Shown: piece after piece, positions 34,539 to 42,135 of the stretch
Layout of the letters: each line of letters opens with the position of its first letter
Numbering within the stretch: position 1 is the stretch's first letter
Source of the DNA: Chloroflexi bacterium 54-19
GTDB lineage: Bacteria > Chloroflexota > Chloroflexia > Chloroheliales > Chloroheliaceae
NCBI GenBank assembly: GCA_001898225.1
Contig: MKTJ01000066.1
Location: forward strand, 124,001-188,000
Direction of reading: 5' to 3'
Length of the DNA: 64,000 bases
Notes under the pieces: generated by a model
The model's input: the letters and a program-made list of their open reading frames with translations, nothing else
Told to the model about the DNA's origin: nothing
Database searches by the model: none
Program-made: the position numbers and the translations under genes

Positions 34539-35450
34539 ATGCGGTTTATTTTGTTAGGGGATTTGCATTACTCGGTCTACCAGGGAGAAAATTCTAAAGA
34601 AAATTACGCGGCGTTGCGGGAAGAATTTTTTGACCGTCTGTTTCAAACGGTCCGGGCTGTCCGGGCCGATGTTGTAATCGCTATCGGCGACACGACCGAT
34701 AACGGCCTCCCCGAAGAATTTGCCGGGTTGCACGCCTGCGCGGCCCGTAACGAGGTCGATTTTATCACTGTAAACGGCAACCACGACGTGCTGACACTAA
34801 CCAAACCGGAATTAAGTTTTTATACCGGCAACCGCTTTCCCTACTACACCCGTTATTTTAACCCGGTCACAGGCCAGAGCGATGTTACCGACCCCCAGGC
34901 GGCCCGGTTCTTAATCCTCGATACCCCCAAAGAGCGCAACCCTAAAGACCACGGCGGTTATGTAGGGCCGGAGCAACTGGCCTGGCTGACTAACCAGCTA
35001 ATCGAAAGCGGCGACAAACCGCTTTTTGCCTTCGGGCATCACCCGGTAGGCTGGGCGACCCGCTACGCCAATTTCCCGATGCTCAATATCGACAATTCGA
35101 AAGAGGTCTGGCGGGCGTTTGCCACCAGGCGGAAGGGCAACAGTTTCTATTTTTGCGGTCATAACCACGCCAACAGCGTCACCCGCCGGGGCAACTGGCA
35201 TTTCATCCAGACCGCCGCGCCCCTGCGTACCGCCGATTTCCGCCTGGTCGAGTTTACTCCCGGCAAGGTCCATATGCGGACGGTACCGCTCCTGGGTGGG
35301 GCGGCCACGGCCCGCCTCGGCAATCAACTGGCCGATGCCCTCGGTGACTTCAGCCATTTCCCGGCCAGGGGGTTTTCCAGGGACCGCGAGTTGGTAGTGC
35401 CGTTGGGTTCTTCCTTCGCCATCCCGGAAGGTGTTGTCGCCAAAGGTTAG
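34539..35450 (+). CDS. Metallophosphoesterase
   Basis: A 303-residue calcineurin-type phosphoesterase with AAAGGAGAG before its ATG. The five metal-binding blocks can be read in order: GDLHYS near residue 7, GDTTDN, NGNHD, GHHPVG and CGHNHAN. It has no signal peptide, so it probably acts in the cytoplasm, on cyclic nucleotides or phosphodiesters (substrate not known). The next gene converges from the other strand. Confidence 0.92.
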   Translation: MRFILLGDLHYSVYQGENSKENYAALREEFFDRLFQTVRAVRADVVIAIGDTTDNGLPEEFAGLHACAARNEVDFITVNGNHDVLTLTKPELSFYTGNRFPYYTRYFNPVTGQSDVTDPQAARFLILDTPKERNPKDHGGYVGPEQLAWLTNQLIESGDKPLFAFGHHPVGWATRYANFPMLNIDNSKEVWRAFATRRKGNSFYFCGHNHANSVTRRGNWHFIQTAAPLRTADFRLVEFTPGKVHMRTVPLLGGAATARLGNQLADALGDFSHFPARGFSRDRELVVPLGSSFAIPEGVVAKG

Positions 35451-35506
35451 ACTTTGTAGGGTGTTGAAAAATTTTGAGCGGGAATACCTATTCCCTGGAA
35501 AGGCGT

Positions 35507-35533
35507 GACAATTCCTCAGGCCCTCGCAATGAC
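35507..35533 (-). repeat. Dispersed GTCATT...GAGGAAT repeat, minus orientation
   Basis: Read on the minus strand, the segment begins GTCATTGCGAGGG and continues CTGAGGAAT, the same family as 5731-5757 and 25139-25165. It directly abuts the stop codon of the GyrI-like gene. Confidence 0.5.
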
Positions 35534-36004
35534 CTAGTTCAAAAGATAGAAAACTTCCGTGGTTAAAAGGTTGGGGTCTTCCTGCCAGTCGCCGTAGATT
35601 TCCCAGTTGAGGCTGGTCAGGGCAATACCCTGGTCCCTGGCCCAGGTCATAACAGCCGTATGCGCCTGGCCTATCCGGTCATACTGGCCGGTATGAATGG
35701 TCATGGCGGCCCGGCCTTCGGGGGTAGCCGAGCAGATTACTTCGCCCTTGCCCTCGAAAGGCCCGGCTACCTGCACCCCAATTTCAATATCGAACTCGTT
35801 CCCAGGGTTTCTTACCCGGTCGGTTTTGTAGACAAACACGTTATGCCCGGCTTTTTCGAGGCCGGCGTTCTTGATAAACGGGTAAATTTTATTTTCGGCC
35901 AGGATTTGCCGGATGGTTGCGCCCAGAGTTTGCCGGGTAACCGTCGCCCCCACCGCCGCCAGGTAAGTCGCTTTGACCTCAGTCAGGCTTACAGGGTAAT
36001 CCAT
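35534..36004 (-). CDS. GyrI-like small-molecule-binding domain protein
   Basis: A 156-residue protein preceded by AAGGAGAA. The order of elements fits the GyrI-like / AraC effector-binding fold: an opening VSLTEVKATYLAAVGATVT, then the central FDIEIGVQVAGPFEG, then the AAMTIHTGQYDRIGQAHTAVMTW block near residue 105, and a closing YGDWQEDPNLLTTEVFYLL. These domains bind amphiphilic or aromatic small molecules. Without a DNA-binding part it may act as a sequestering or hydrolytic protein. Confidence 0.82.
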   Translation of the reverse strand: MDYPVSLTEVKATYLAAVGATVTRQTLGATIRQILAENKIYPFIKNAGLEKAGHNVFVYKTDRVRNPGNEFDIEIGVQVAGPFEGKGEVICSATPEGRAAMTIHTGQYDRIGQAHTAVMTWARDQGIALTSLNWEIYGDWQEDPNLLTTEVFYLLN

Positions 36005-36210
36005 AGTTATTCTCCTTGACAGGTGCCCTTAAAGCTTTTAAGGAGGGGTGTTCCGCTTGCCCTTTCGGACCTGTGGGAAAAACCTTATTTTTCGTCCAAT
36101 TATCTTGTTATCTTTTTTGAAAAAATTTGGAGCCTGTTGTCCGAGCTTGAATTTTTACTCCTAACAAATTGCCATTTCCTTATCCGCACTTAAATACAAA
36201 AGAAATAAAA

Positions 36211-36242
36211 AAGGCTCAATTTTGAAGGTTGAGCCTTTTTGT
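36211..36242 (-). terminator. Intrinsic terminator
   Basis: AAGGCTCAA (36211-36219) pairs with TTGAGCCTT (36229-36237), flanked by A and T runs, so it works in both directions. Confidence 0.85.
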
Positions 36243-36281
36243 TATGACAGGCTAGGTTGAAAGAAAGTTTTCGCCCGACTG

Positions 36282-36337
36282 TAAAAAAATAAAGACAAAC
36301 CCGGCCCCACACGACAGCGGGCAGGGCGGGGTTTGTC
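36282..36337 (-). terminator. Intrinsic terminator of the uptake operon
   Basis: GACAAACCC (36294-36302) pairs with GGGTTTGTC (36329-36337). On the minus strand a T-rich run follows. It is the first of two terminators after the tyrosine-phosphatase gene, and the 36005-36346 gap otherwise holds no gene. Confidence 0.75.
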
Positions 36338-36346
36338 AGGGAGAAT

Positions 36347-37108
36347 TTACTCGGTCAGGCTGTCGCGAAGATATTCGATTTCTTCCTCGTTAAAGCCAAG
36401 GCCCGCGATGTACTGGCGCGCCCCGCCGAACTTGCTATCGAGGTATTCGAGGGTTTCGAGCATCATTTCCGGCTCGGAAGCCAGCAACTTTTCGTACCCT
36501 GCCAGGTCGGCATCCGGTCGGCCCTGCTGCCACTGCTGCCGGAACGTATCAAACAGGGGGCTCAGGTATTCGGTGCTGAGGGCGTAATCTTCGGCGATAG
36601 TCTGGTTCGGCACTTGCGCCAGGCCCAGCAAGAGGGCGATTACCATCCCGGTGCGGTCTTTTCCGGCGGTGCAATGGACCAGGGCCGGGAAACTGCCGGG
36701 AATTAGCAGGGCGTCAAAAACTAATCTGAACTGAGCCGCGCCGCTATCGAGCATGGTTTTATATAAATTTACCAGGCTGGGCAGTTCACGGGCCTGGCTT
36801 TCATCTTCTACCAGCGAAACATTAAGGTAAGTTACCGCCGAGGAGTTCGCAAAGACGTTGGGCGAAGTTTCGAGTTCCGCCGGGCGGCGCAGGTCAATAA
36901 TCGTCCGCAGGGAGTAGCCGAGCAGTTTGGCCTGGCTGTGTGCGGGCAATCTGTGCAGGCCGTCGGCGCGGAAGATGGTGCCCCAGCGGGTCGTCCGGCC
37001 ATCCAGGGTGGCGTAACCGCCGATGTCACGCAAGTTATAGCAACCTTCCAGTTCAATCCGGCGGGCCGGGGTTTCGGTTTGGCTCATGGTATTTGGTATG
37101 TCTTTCAT
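36347..37108 (-). CDS. Tyrosine-protein phosphatase (Y_phosphatase3 type)
   Basis: A 253-residue protein with the P-loop HCTAGKDRTG (about residues 151-160), the CX5R site of cysteine-based phosphatases. The opening RRIELEGCYNLRDIGGYATLDGRTTRWGTIFRADGL is the hallmark of the bacterial family that includes LipA/MptpB-type enzymes, which act on phosphotyrosine or phosphoinositides. It is the last gene of the sugar-uptake operon, so the natural substrate could be a small organophosphate. An alternative start at 37087 is possible. Confidence 0.9.
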   Translation of the reverse strand: MKDIPNTMSQTETPARRIELEGCYNLRDIGGYATLDGRTTRWGTIFRADGLHRLPAHSQAKLLGYSLRTIIDLRRPAELETSPNVFANSSAVTYLNVSLVEDESQARELPSLVNLYKTMLDSGAAQFRLVFDALLIPGSFPALVHCTAGKDRTGMVIALLLGLAQVPNQTIAEDYALSTEYLSPLFDTFRQQWQQGRPDADLAGYEKLLASEPEMMLETLEYLDSKFGGARQYIAGLGFNEEEIEYLRDSLTE

Positions 37109-37112
37109 TTAG

Positions 37113-37149
37113 GCCGGTCCGGTCCAATTTTGCGAATGACCGGACCGGC
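37113..37149 (-). promoter_or_regulatory. Perfect hairpin just upstream of the tyrosine-phosphatase start
   Basis: GCCGGTCCGGT (37113-37123) pairs perfectly with ACCGGACCGGC (37139-37149) around 15 bases. It ends four bases before the start codon and no T-run follows on the minus strand. It could mask translation start or stabilise one part of the operon RNA. Confidence 0.5.
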
Positions 37150-37180
37150 AAGTTTGATTTAAGGCGAATTCCGGTTGGTG

Positions 37181-38695
37181 TTAGGCTACACCAGTCAGGC
37201 TGCGAGTTTCAAGATACTCGCGAATGGCCTCTTTGCAGGTAAAGGGCAGCACCCGGCTCGACCGGACCACTTCCGGCAGAAGCTTCCAGCCCAGGCCACC
37301 CTCAGCGGCCAGTTCCGAGGTGATAAGCTTGTAGACCTTCTCGTCCTCAAGCTGCCCGGCCCGGACCCGGCCCTGGCCGGCCACCCACAGCGGCAGACCC
37401 TGGGCGTAGAAGACCAGCGAAGACTGAAATTCTAGCAGTTTTTTCAGGTCCGCCCCGCCGATCTTGACTTCCACCAGGTGTTCGATGTTAGGGTAGACCT
37501 CGCTCAGTTCGGCCAGGTTCATTTCGGTGGCGGTCTTCGGCAGCGAGCCAAGCACGTAGAGGATAGGTACGATAGCCAGGCTGGACGGGTCCACTTCGGC
37601 GTTCTGCCCCAGGGCCTGGGCCAGCAAAACCGCCTCGCGGTCACGGCTGAAATGCCAGTCGCCGTAGCCGACGCTCAGGCCGTCTTCGCCCAGGTCGCTC
37701 ACTTCGGGTAAAGCCAGTTTCAAATCGAGCAAGGGCTGGAAACTCGCCGCCAGGCTTTCGCGCAGGGTCAGTACTTCTCCGTCTTCGTCAATCGTGGCGT
37801 CCTGGCGGATTAACCCGGCCCGGATGGCGAGGCCGTTCGCCCCGGCCTGGGCGATTTTGATTTCGGTCATATTTTCGCCAAAAGCGCCCGCGTTGCACAG
37901 GATGATGCCGTTGACCACCGGGGCCGGGGTCAGGGCGTCATGGGTGTGGCCGCCCAGGATGACCGAGACTTTAGACCCGGCCAGTTCGGGGGCAATATCG
38001 AGGTCGCCGGTACCGTGACCGTGGAAACCGAGGTGCGAAATAATGATGATGGTGTCAACCAGGGGTTCGAGGGCTTTAATGGTGGTTTTGAGGCTTTCGG
38101 TGGGGTCGGTCAGGGTCATCCCGGCCAGCATCCGGCTCGGCACCAGGTGCAGGGTATCGGGCGTGGTGACCCCGGTCAGGCCGACCCGCCACCCGGCCAG
38201 TTCGGCGATATAGGCCGGGCGGACTCTTTCCTGGAAGCTCGTTTCTTCGAAATGCAAGTTAGCCGCCACGAACGGATAACCACCCTGGAAAAGTTCGGCC
38301 AGCCCTTCCAGGCCGTGTTCCATGTCGTGGTTGCCAATCGCGGCCAGGTCGTAGCCCGCCGCCCCTCGCAATCGTCCGGTCGTGCTGGCCCCCTGGGCGT
38401 CCCACCAGGTGCCGGAACCAAAGACCGAGTCCCCGGCATCCAGGGCCAGGGTCGGCCCGGCGGCCTTTTTGGACTTAATCGTGGTGGCAATCCGGGTAAT
38501 CCCGCCCAGAACTTCCCCGGTGTGGGAGTTGGGGCGGCCCGTTACGGACGAGTGAAAATCGTTGGTATGCAGCACCGTAATTTCCGGTTTGGTGGCAGTC
38601 TCGGCCCGCTCGGTCAGTTCCGCCAGGGGTACAAGCTGGGCGTCTTCCCATTTCAAAGGCACTAACCGGAGCGAGGTTTCAATTTGAGTAGTCAC
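37181..38695 (-). CDS. 5'-nucleotidase / UDP-sugar hydrolase family protein, cytoplasmic form
   Basis: GTG start with AAGGAG before it. The 504-residue protein has the N-terminal metallophosphatase blocks TNDFHSS (about 43-49), DAGDSVFG, GNHDMEHG, SHLGFHGHG and GGHTHD, followed by the 5'-nucleotidase C-terminal domain (about 330-490). Relatives such as UshA sit in the periplasm and release sugar, nucleoside and phosphate from nucleotides. No signal peptide is visible here, so the enzyme should be inside the cell. Its place behind ABC permease genes suggests it works on the imported compound or its phosphate ester. Confidence 0.88.
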   Translation of the reverse strand: MTTQIETSLRLVPLKWEDAQLVPLAELTERAETATKPEITVLHTNDFHSSVTGRPNSHTGEVLGGITRIATTIKSKKAAGPTLALDAGDSVFGSGTWWDAQGASTTGRLRGAAGYDLAAIGNHDMEHGLEGLAELFQGGYPFVAANLHFEETSFQERVRPAYIAELAGWRVGLTGVTTPDTLHLVPSRMLAGMTLTDPTESLKTTIKALEPLVDTIIIISHLGFHGHGTGDLDIAPELAGSKVSVILGGHTHDALTPAPVVNGIILCNAGAFGENMTEIKIAQAGANGLAIRAGLIRQDATIDEDGEVLTLRESLAASFQPLLDLKLALPEVSDLGEDGLSVGYGDWHFSRDREAVLLAQALGQNAEVDPSSLAIVPILYVLGSLPKTATEMNLAELSEVYPNIEHLVEVKIGGADLKKLLEFQSSLVFYAQGLPLWVAGQGRVRAGQLEDEKVYKLITSELAAEGGLGWKLLPEVVRSSRVLPFTCKEAIREYLETRSLTGVA

Positions 38696-38732
38696 GAGTT
38701 TAAACTCCTTTTGGTGTGAGTTTTATGAGCTT

Positions 38733-39590
38733 TTAGTGAAGGCCGGAGCGGACGAAAGCGTCCATAATCTGGCGTTGGGCCAATATGTACAGGACCAGGA
38801 TAGGTAGGAAAGACATGGTTGCCGCCGCCATCAGCGGACCCCATTCGTTGCCTTCCGCCTGTAAAAAGAGTTGCAGACCGACTTGCAGGACCGCGTCGTT
38901 ATATTTTTTGACCACCAGGAGCGGCCAGAAATATTCGTTCCAGGTCTGGATGAACATCAGGATGGCGAATGCCGTCAGGGCCGCCCTTCTGTTGGGCAGG
39001 ACGATGCTCCAGAGGGTCCGAAAGGCCCCGGCCCCGTCAATCACCGCCGCGTCGTAGAGTTCTTTCGGGAACGAACGGAAGTGCTGGCGCAGGTAGAAGA
39101 CCCCGAAGCCGCTGGCAAGCTGGGGAATGGTCAGGCCCGCCAGGCTGTTGAGCCAGCCCAGTTTTGCCAGTAACAGGTAGTTAGGGATAATTGTGATTTG
39201 CCCCGGTACAATCAGAGTGCCGATAAAGAGCAAAAAGAGGATATTTTTGCCTTTAAACTCCCAACGCGAAAAGCCATAAGCCGCCAGGACCGAAATCGCC
39301 AGCACCCCCAGCGTTACGGTTAGGGCGAACGCAAAGGTGTTGAGCATCATTCTTACAAAAGGAATAGCCGTGTAAACGTAGCCGTAGTTATCGGTCGTCG
39401 GGTGTTGCGGGATGACGTCCAGGGTATAAATCTCGTTGGCCTGTTTAAACGAAGTAATGACGGCCCAGACCAGCGGAAAAATCACGAACAGGCTCAGCAA
39501 AATTAACACCAGGTGGATGAGCCAGTTCCACTGGCCGATTCGGGCCGGTTTGAGCCGGGCCGGGGCTTCCAGAGTCAGATTAGCTCTCAT
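38733..39590 (-). CDS. Carbohydrate ABC transporter permease, MalG/UgpE type
   Basis: A 285-residue protein with six membrane helices and the EAA-loop motif (KELYDAAVIDGAGAFRTLW, residues about 180-200) that docks on the ATPase. It belongs to the MalG/UgpE/LacG group (CUT1 family). Its ATG overlaps the end of the other permease gene by 11 bases (ATGAGAGCTAA), so the two are translationally coupled. No ATPase gene is in the operon, so a shared MsmX/UgpC-type ATPase must be supplied from elsewhere, as is common for this family. Confidence 0.95.
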   Translation of the reverse strand: MRANLTLEAPARLKPARIGQWNWLIHLVLILLSLFVIFPLVWAVITSFKQANEIYTLDVIPQHPTTDNYGYVYTAIPFVRMMLNTFAFALTVTLGVLAISVLAAYGFSRWEFKGKNILFLLFIGTLIVPGQITIIPNYLLLAKLGWLNSLAGLTIPQLASGFGVFYLRQHFRSFPKELYDAAVIDGAGAFRTLWSIVLPNRRAALTAFAILMFIQTWNEYFWPLLVVKKYNDAVLQVGLQLFLQAEGNEWGPLMAAATMSFLPILVLYILAQRQIMDAFVRSGLH

Positions 39591-40617
39591 AGTGAGCCTT
39601 TCTATCGGTGTAGCGTACGGCGATAAAGGTGCCGAGGCCCAGCACGATGAAAATCATCACGGCGGCAGCCGAAGCCTGGCCGATATTGAAATACGAGAAA
39701 CCGAACTGGTAGAGAATGTAGAAAACGCTGGTCGTGGTATTCTGCGGCCCGCCCTGGGTCAGCACGTTAACCGTCCCAAAGACCCACTGCCCGGCGTACA
39801 GGATGGTATAGATAACCAGGAAGTAAAAGGTCGGCGTAATGAGCGGGAAGGTGATATGCCGGATTATATCCCATTCGGTCGCGCCGTCCAACCGGGCCGC
39901 TTCCATGTATTCGCGGTCCACCCCGACAATCGCCGCCAGGAACAGCAGCAGGTTAAAGCCGAAGACCTTCCAGGTCGTAATCAGCACGACCATCCAGATT
40001 GCCAGGTTGGAGTCGCCCATCCAGTTGATGCTATCCACTCCGAAAAGAAAATTCAAAACCTTGTTCAGCACACCCTGGATGGGGTTGAGAATCCAGAGCC
40101 AGATGACCGAAACGACTACCGGGGCCATAATTACCGGCGTAAACAGGACCGAGCGGTAAAAGGTCTGCATCGGCCCCTTGATTTTCGAGAGCAAAATCGC
40201 GATGCCGAGCGGTATAAAGACCGTCAGGGGAATCAGGCCGACAATATAGAGGCCGGTATTGACGATAGATTGCTGAAACTCCGGCAGGTTTACCACGGCC
40301 ACGTAATTGTCCAGGCCGACAAATTTATCCACGCCCTTGGTCAGGTTCCCGCTGTTAAAACTGTACCAGAAGGTCAAAATCAGCGGATAATAGACCCAGA
40401 TTATCAGCAGGACGAGGCCCGGCAAAATGAAAAAGTAGGGTGTCAGGGAGCCTTTTCGGAAAAAGGCTCTAACCCCGCTAGGCGCCTTTTTTTCTTCCCC
40501 TTCCGAGGGTCCCGGCTGGTTAGCGGGATGTTTTTCCAGACTGCCTTGCGGCGATTTCTCGGGCAGGGTCGCCGGGGTCCGGTCGGGAGAGGTGGTGGTT
40601 ATTAAATGAGTATCCAA
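39580..40617 (-). CDS. Carbohydrate ABC transporter permease, MalF/UgpA type
   Basis: A TTG start with AAGGAG upstream gives 345 residues. A cytoplasmic N-terminal tail of about 55 residues, rich in Pro, Ser and Lys, precedes six membrane helices. The EAA loop is REYMEAARLDGATEWDIIRHI (about residues 233-253). It pairs with the MalG-type permease. The gap to the binding-protein gene carries a GC-rich hairpin at 40644-40680. Confidence 0.94.
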   Translation of the reverse strand: MDTHLITTTSPDRTPATLPEKSPQGSLEKHPANQPGPSEGEEKKAPSGVRAFFRKGSLTPYFFILPGLVLLIIWVYYPLILTFWYSFNSGNLTKGVDKFVGLDNYVAVVNLPEFQQSIVNTGLYIVGLIPLTVFIPLGIAILLSKIKGPMQTFYRSVLFTPVIMAPVVVSVIWLWILNPIQGVLNKVLNFLFGVDSINWMGDSNLAIWMVVLITTWKVFGFNLLLFLAAIVGVDREYMEAARLDGATEWDIIRHITFPLITPTFYFLVIYTILYAGQWVFGTVNVLTQGGPQNTTTSVFYILYQFGFSYFNIGQASAAAVMIFIVLGLGTFIAVRYTDRKAHYES

Positions 40618-40643
40618 ACGCGAAAACTCCTTGTAACTACTGG

Positions 40644-40680
40644 GGCGAAGCCGTCACCGGGTGCCCGGTCCGGCCTCGCC
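40644..40680 (-). promoter_or_regulatory. GC-rich intercistronic hairpin between binding protein and permease genes
   Basis: An outer stem (GGCGAAGCCG 40644-40653 with CGGCCTCGCC 40671-40680, one mismatch) encloses ACCGGG-TG-CCCGGT. No T-run follows on the minus strand. Such hairpins in malE-malF gaps protect the binding-protein RNA, which would raise its level above the permeases (inference). Confidence 0.5.
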
Positions 40681-40713
40681 CGTAAGCGCGTTTTACCGCT
40701 ACGCTATCTCACC

Positions 40714-42099
40714 TTACTTGGTCTGAAGCAACTGCGTGACCCGCTGGGCGGCAGCGTCCAGGGTTTTTTGGGGGTCTTGCCCGTTGTAAACCACGTCCTG
40801 GGCAGCCTGGGTAAAGATTTGCAGGGCCTGGCTTGAGTTAGCACCCGGCCAGGAAACCCAGGTTTCCAGGTTGGACAACTGCTTCAGGGTCGGCATCAGG
40901 CGCGGGTCTTTGTCGAAGAAAGGCTTCAAATAGTTCGGGTCGTCCACCACGTCGTCGCGGAGGGGCAGGTAGCCCATTACGCTGGTGATGATGGTGTTGC
41001 CCCGCTGTGAGGCGGCGAACTTGATAAACTCCCAGGCGGCCCGTTGTTTGAGCGGGTCTTTGCTCATCATGTAGAGACCGCTACCGGAATTGACCGGGCG
41101 GACCGGTTTGGTTCCAAAGGAGGGTTCGCCGGTCGTCCGCAGGTCGAATTTACCGTTAGAAGCGCCGATTAGCGAGGGGAGCAACACGGTGCTGTTCAGG
41201 TACATCGCCAGGTTGCCGTTGCTCATCGCGGCGATGGCATCATTGGTGCCGACCTTGGGCTGCAACCCTTCATTGACAAAACCCTGCCACATCTTGAAGA
41301 ACTCGACCGCCGGGGCCTCGTTAAAGGTCGCTTTGGTCTTGTCGGCGGAAAGGGTCGTGCCGCCGTTCGAGTTGATGTAGGACTGCATCAGCCAGTCACC
41401 GCCGCCGGGGAAGGTATCCATAGCGATACCGTACTTGCCGGTCTTGTCCTTGATTTGTTTGGCGTACTGGTGGACTTCGTCCCAGGTTGTCGGCGGTTTG
41501 TTGGGGTCGAGGCCCGCCGCTTTGAAAATATCGGCGTTGTAGAACAGGGTCGGAGTGCTGAAGGTGTATGACCCGGCGTAAAGGTTGCTGTTGTATACAC
41601 CCAGTTTGAGGGCCTGGGGCAAAATATGTCTGGTATAGTCGTCAAACTCGGCCTTCGGGGCGATTTTGTTAATAGGCTGGAGCGGCAGGTTGTTGACGGC
41701 GTAGTCAATGTTGGAAAGCCCCAACTGGGCCAGGTCTGGCGGGTTCCCGGCGGCAGCGTCCGCCACAATTGTCGACAAAAGGTCGGGGATACCTACGTTA
41801 CGGCCAACTACCTTGATGTTGGGAAACTTGGCCTGGAACTCGTCAATCAACTGTTGCACTCCTTTACCACCCAGGCCGGGTGTGCCAAAGTTGTAGCTGA
41901 CGAAGGAAATCGAAACAGTCTGGTCAGCCGGGATTTGGGGCAATTGGGCGTCCGGGTTGCCCTGGACGAGGCCAGCGGTCGCTCCGCCACCGGAGGTAGT
42001 CTGGGCGGCCTGGTTGGTCGGGGTCGCGTCCCCGCAGGCCACCAGCACCGCCAGACCTAACACCAGGGCCAGCAGGGCCGAAATACGGCGCAATAACAT
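40714..42099 (-). CDS. Extracellular solute-binding lipoprotein, UgpB/MalE type (copy 1)
   Basis: A 461-residue binding protein with a lipoprotein signal ending LVAC22, so it is anchored by a lipidated Cys. The SBP_bac_1 pattern is clear: VSISFVSYNFGTPGLGGKGVQQLIDEFQAKFPNIKV near residue 60 and the hinge block YNADIFKAAGLDPNKPPTTWDEV near 190. The family binds sugars or glycerol phosphates. It is a clear paralogue of the next gene upstream. AGGAG precedes the ATG. Confidence 0.95.
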   Translation of the reverse strand: MLLRRISALLALVLGLAVLVACGDATPTNQAAQTTSGGGATAGLVQGNPDAQLPQIPADQTVSISFVSYNFGTPGLGGKGVQQLIDEFQAKFPNIKVVGRNVGIPDLLSTIVADAAAGNPPDLAQLGLSNIDYAVNNLPLQPINKIAPKAEFDDYTRHILPQALKLGVYNSNLYAGSYTFSTPTLFYNADIFKAAGLDPNKPPTTWDEVHQYAKQIKDKTGKYGIAMDTFPGGGDWLMQSYINSNGGTTLSADKTKATFNEAPAVEFFKMWQGFVNEGLQPKVGTNDAIAAMSNGNLAMYLNSTVLLPSLIGASNGKFDLRTTGEPSFGTKPVRPVNSGSGLYMMSKDPLKQRAAWEFIKFAASQRGNTIITSVMGYLPLRDDVVDDPNYLKPFFDKDPRLMPTLKQLSNLETWVSWPGANSSQALQIFTQAAQDVVYNGQDPQKTLDAAAQRVTQLLQTK

Positions 42100-42135
42100 C
42101 GCTATAATCTCCTGTTTGCTTGGCTTATGTCCGGG

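Noticed and set aside
39436-40605. Long plus-strand frame (389 codons) opposite the permease genes
   Set aside because: The minus strand encodes two clear permeases with EAA loops. The plus product is charged and without family pattern.
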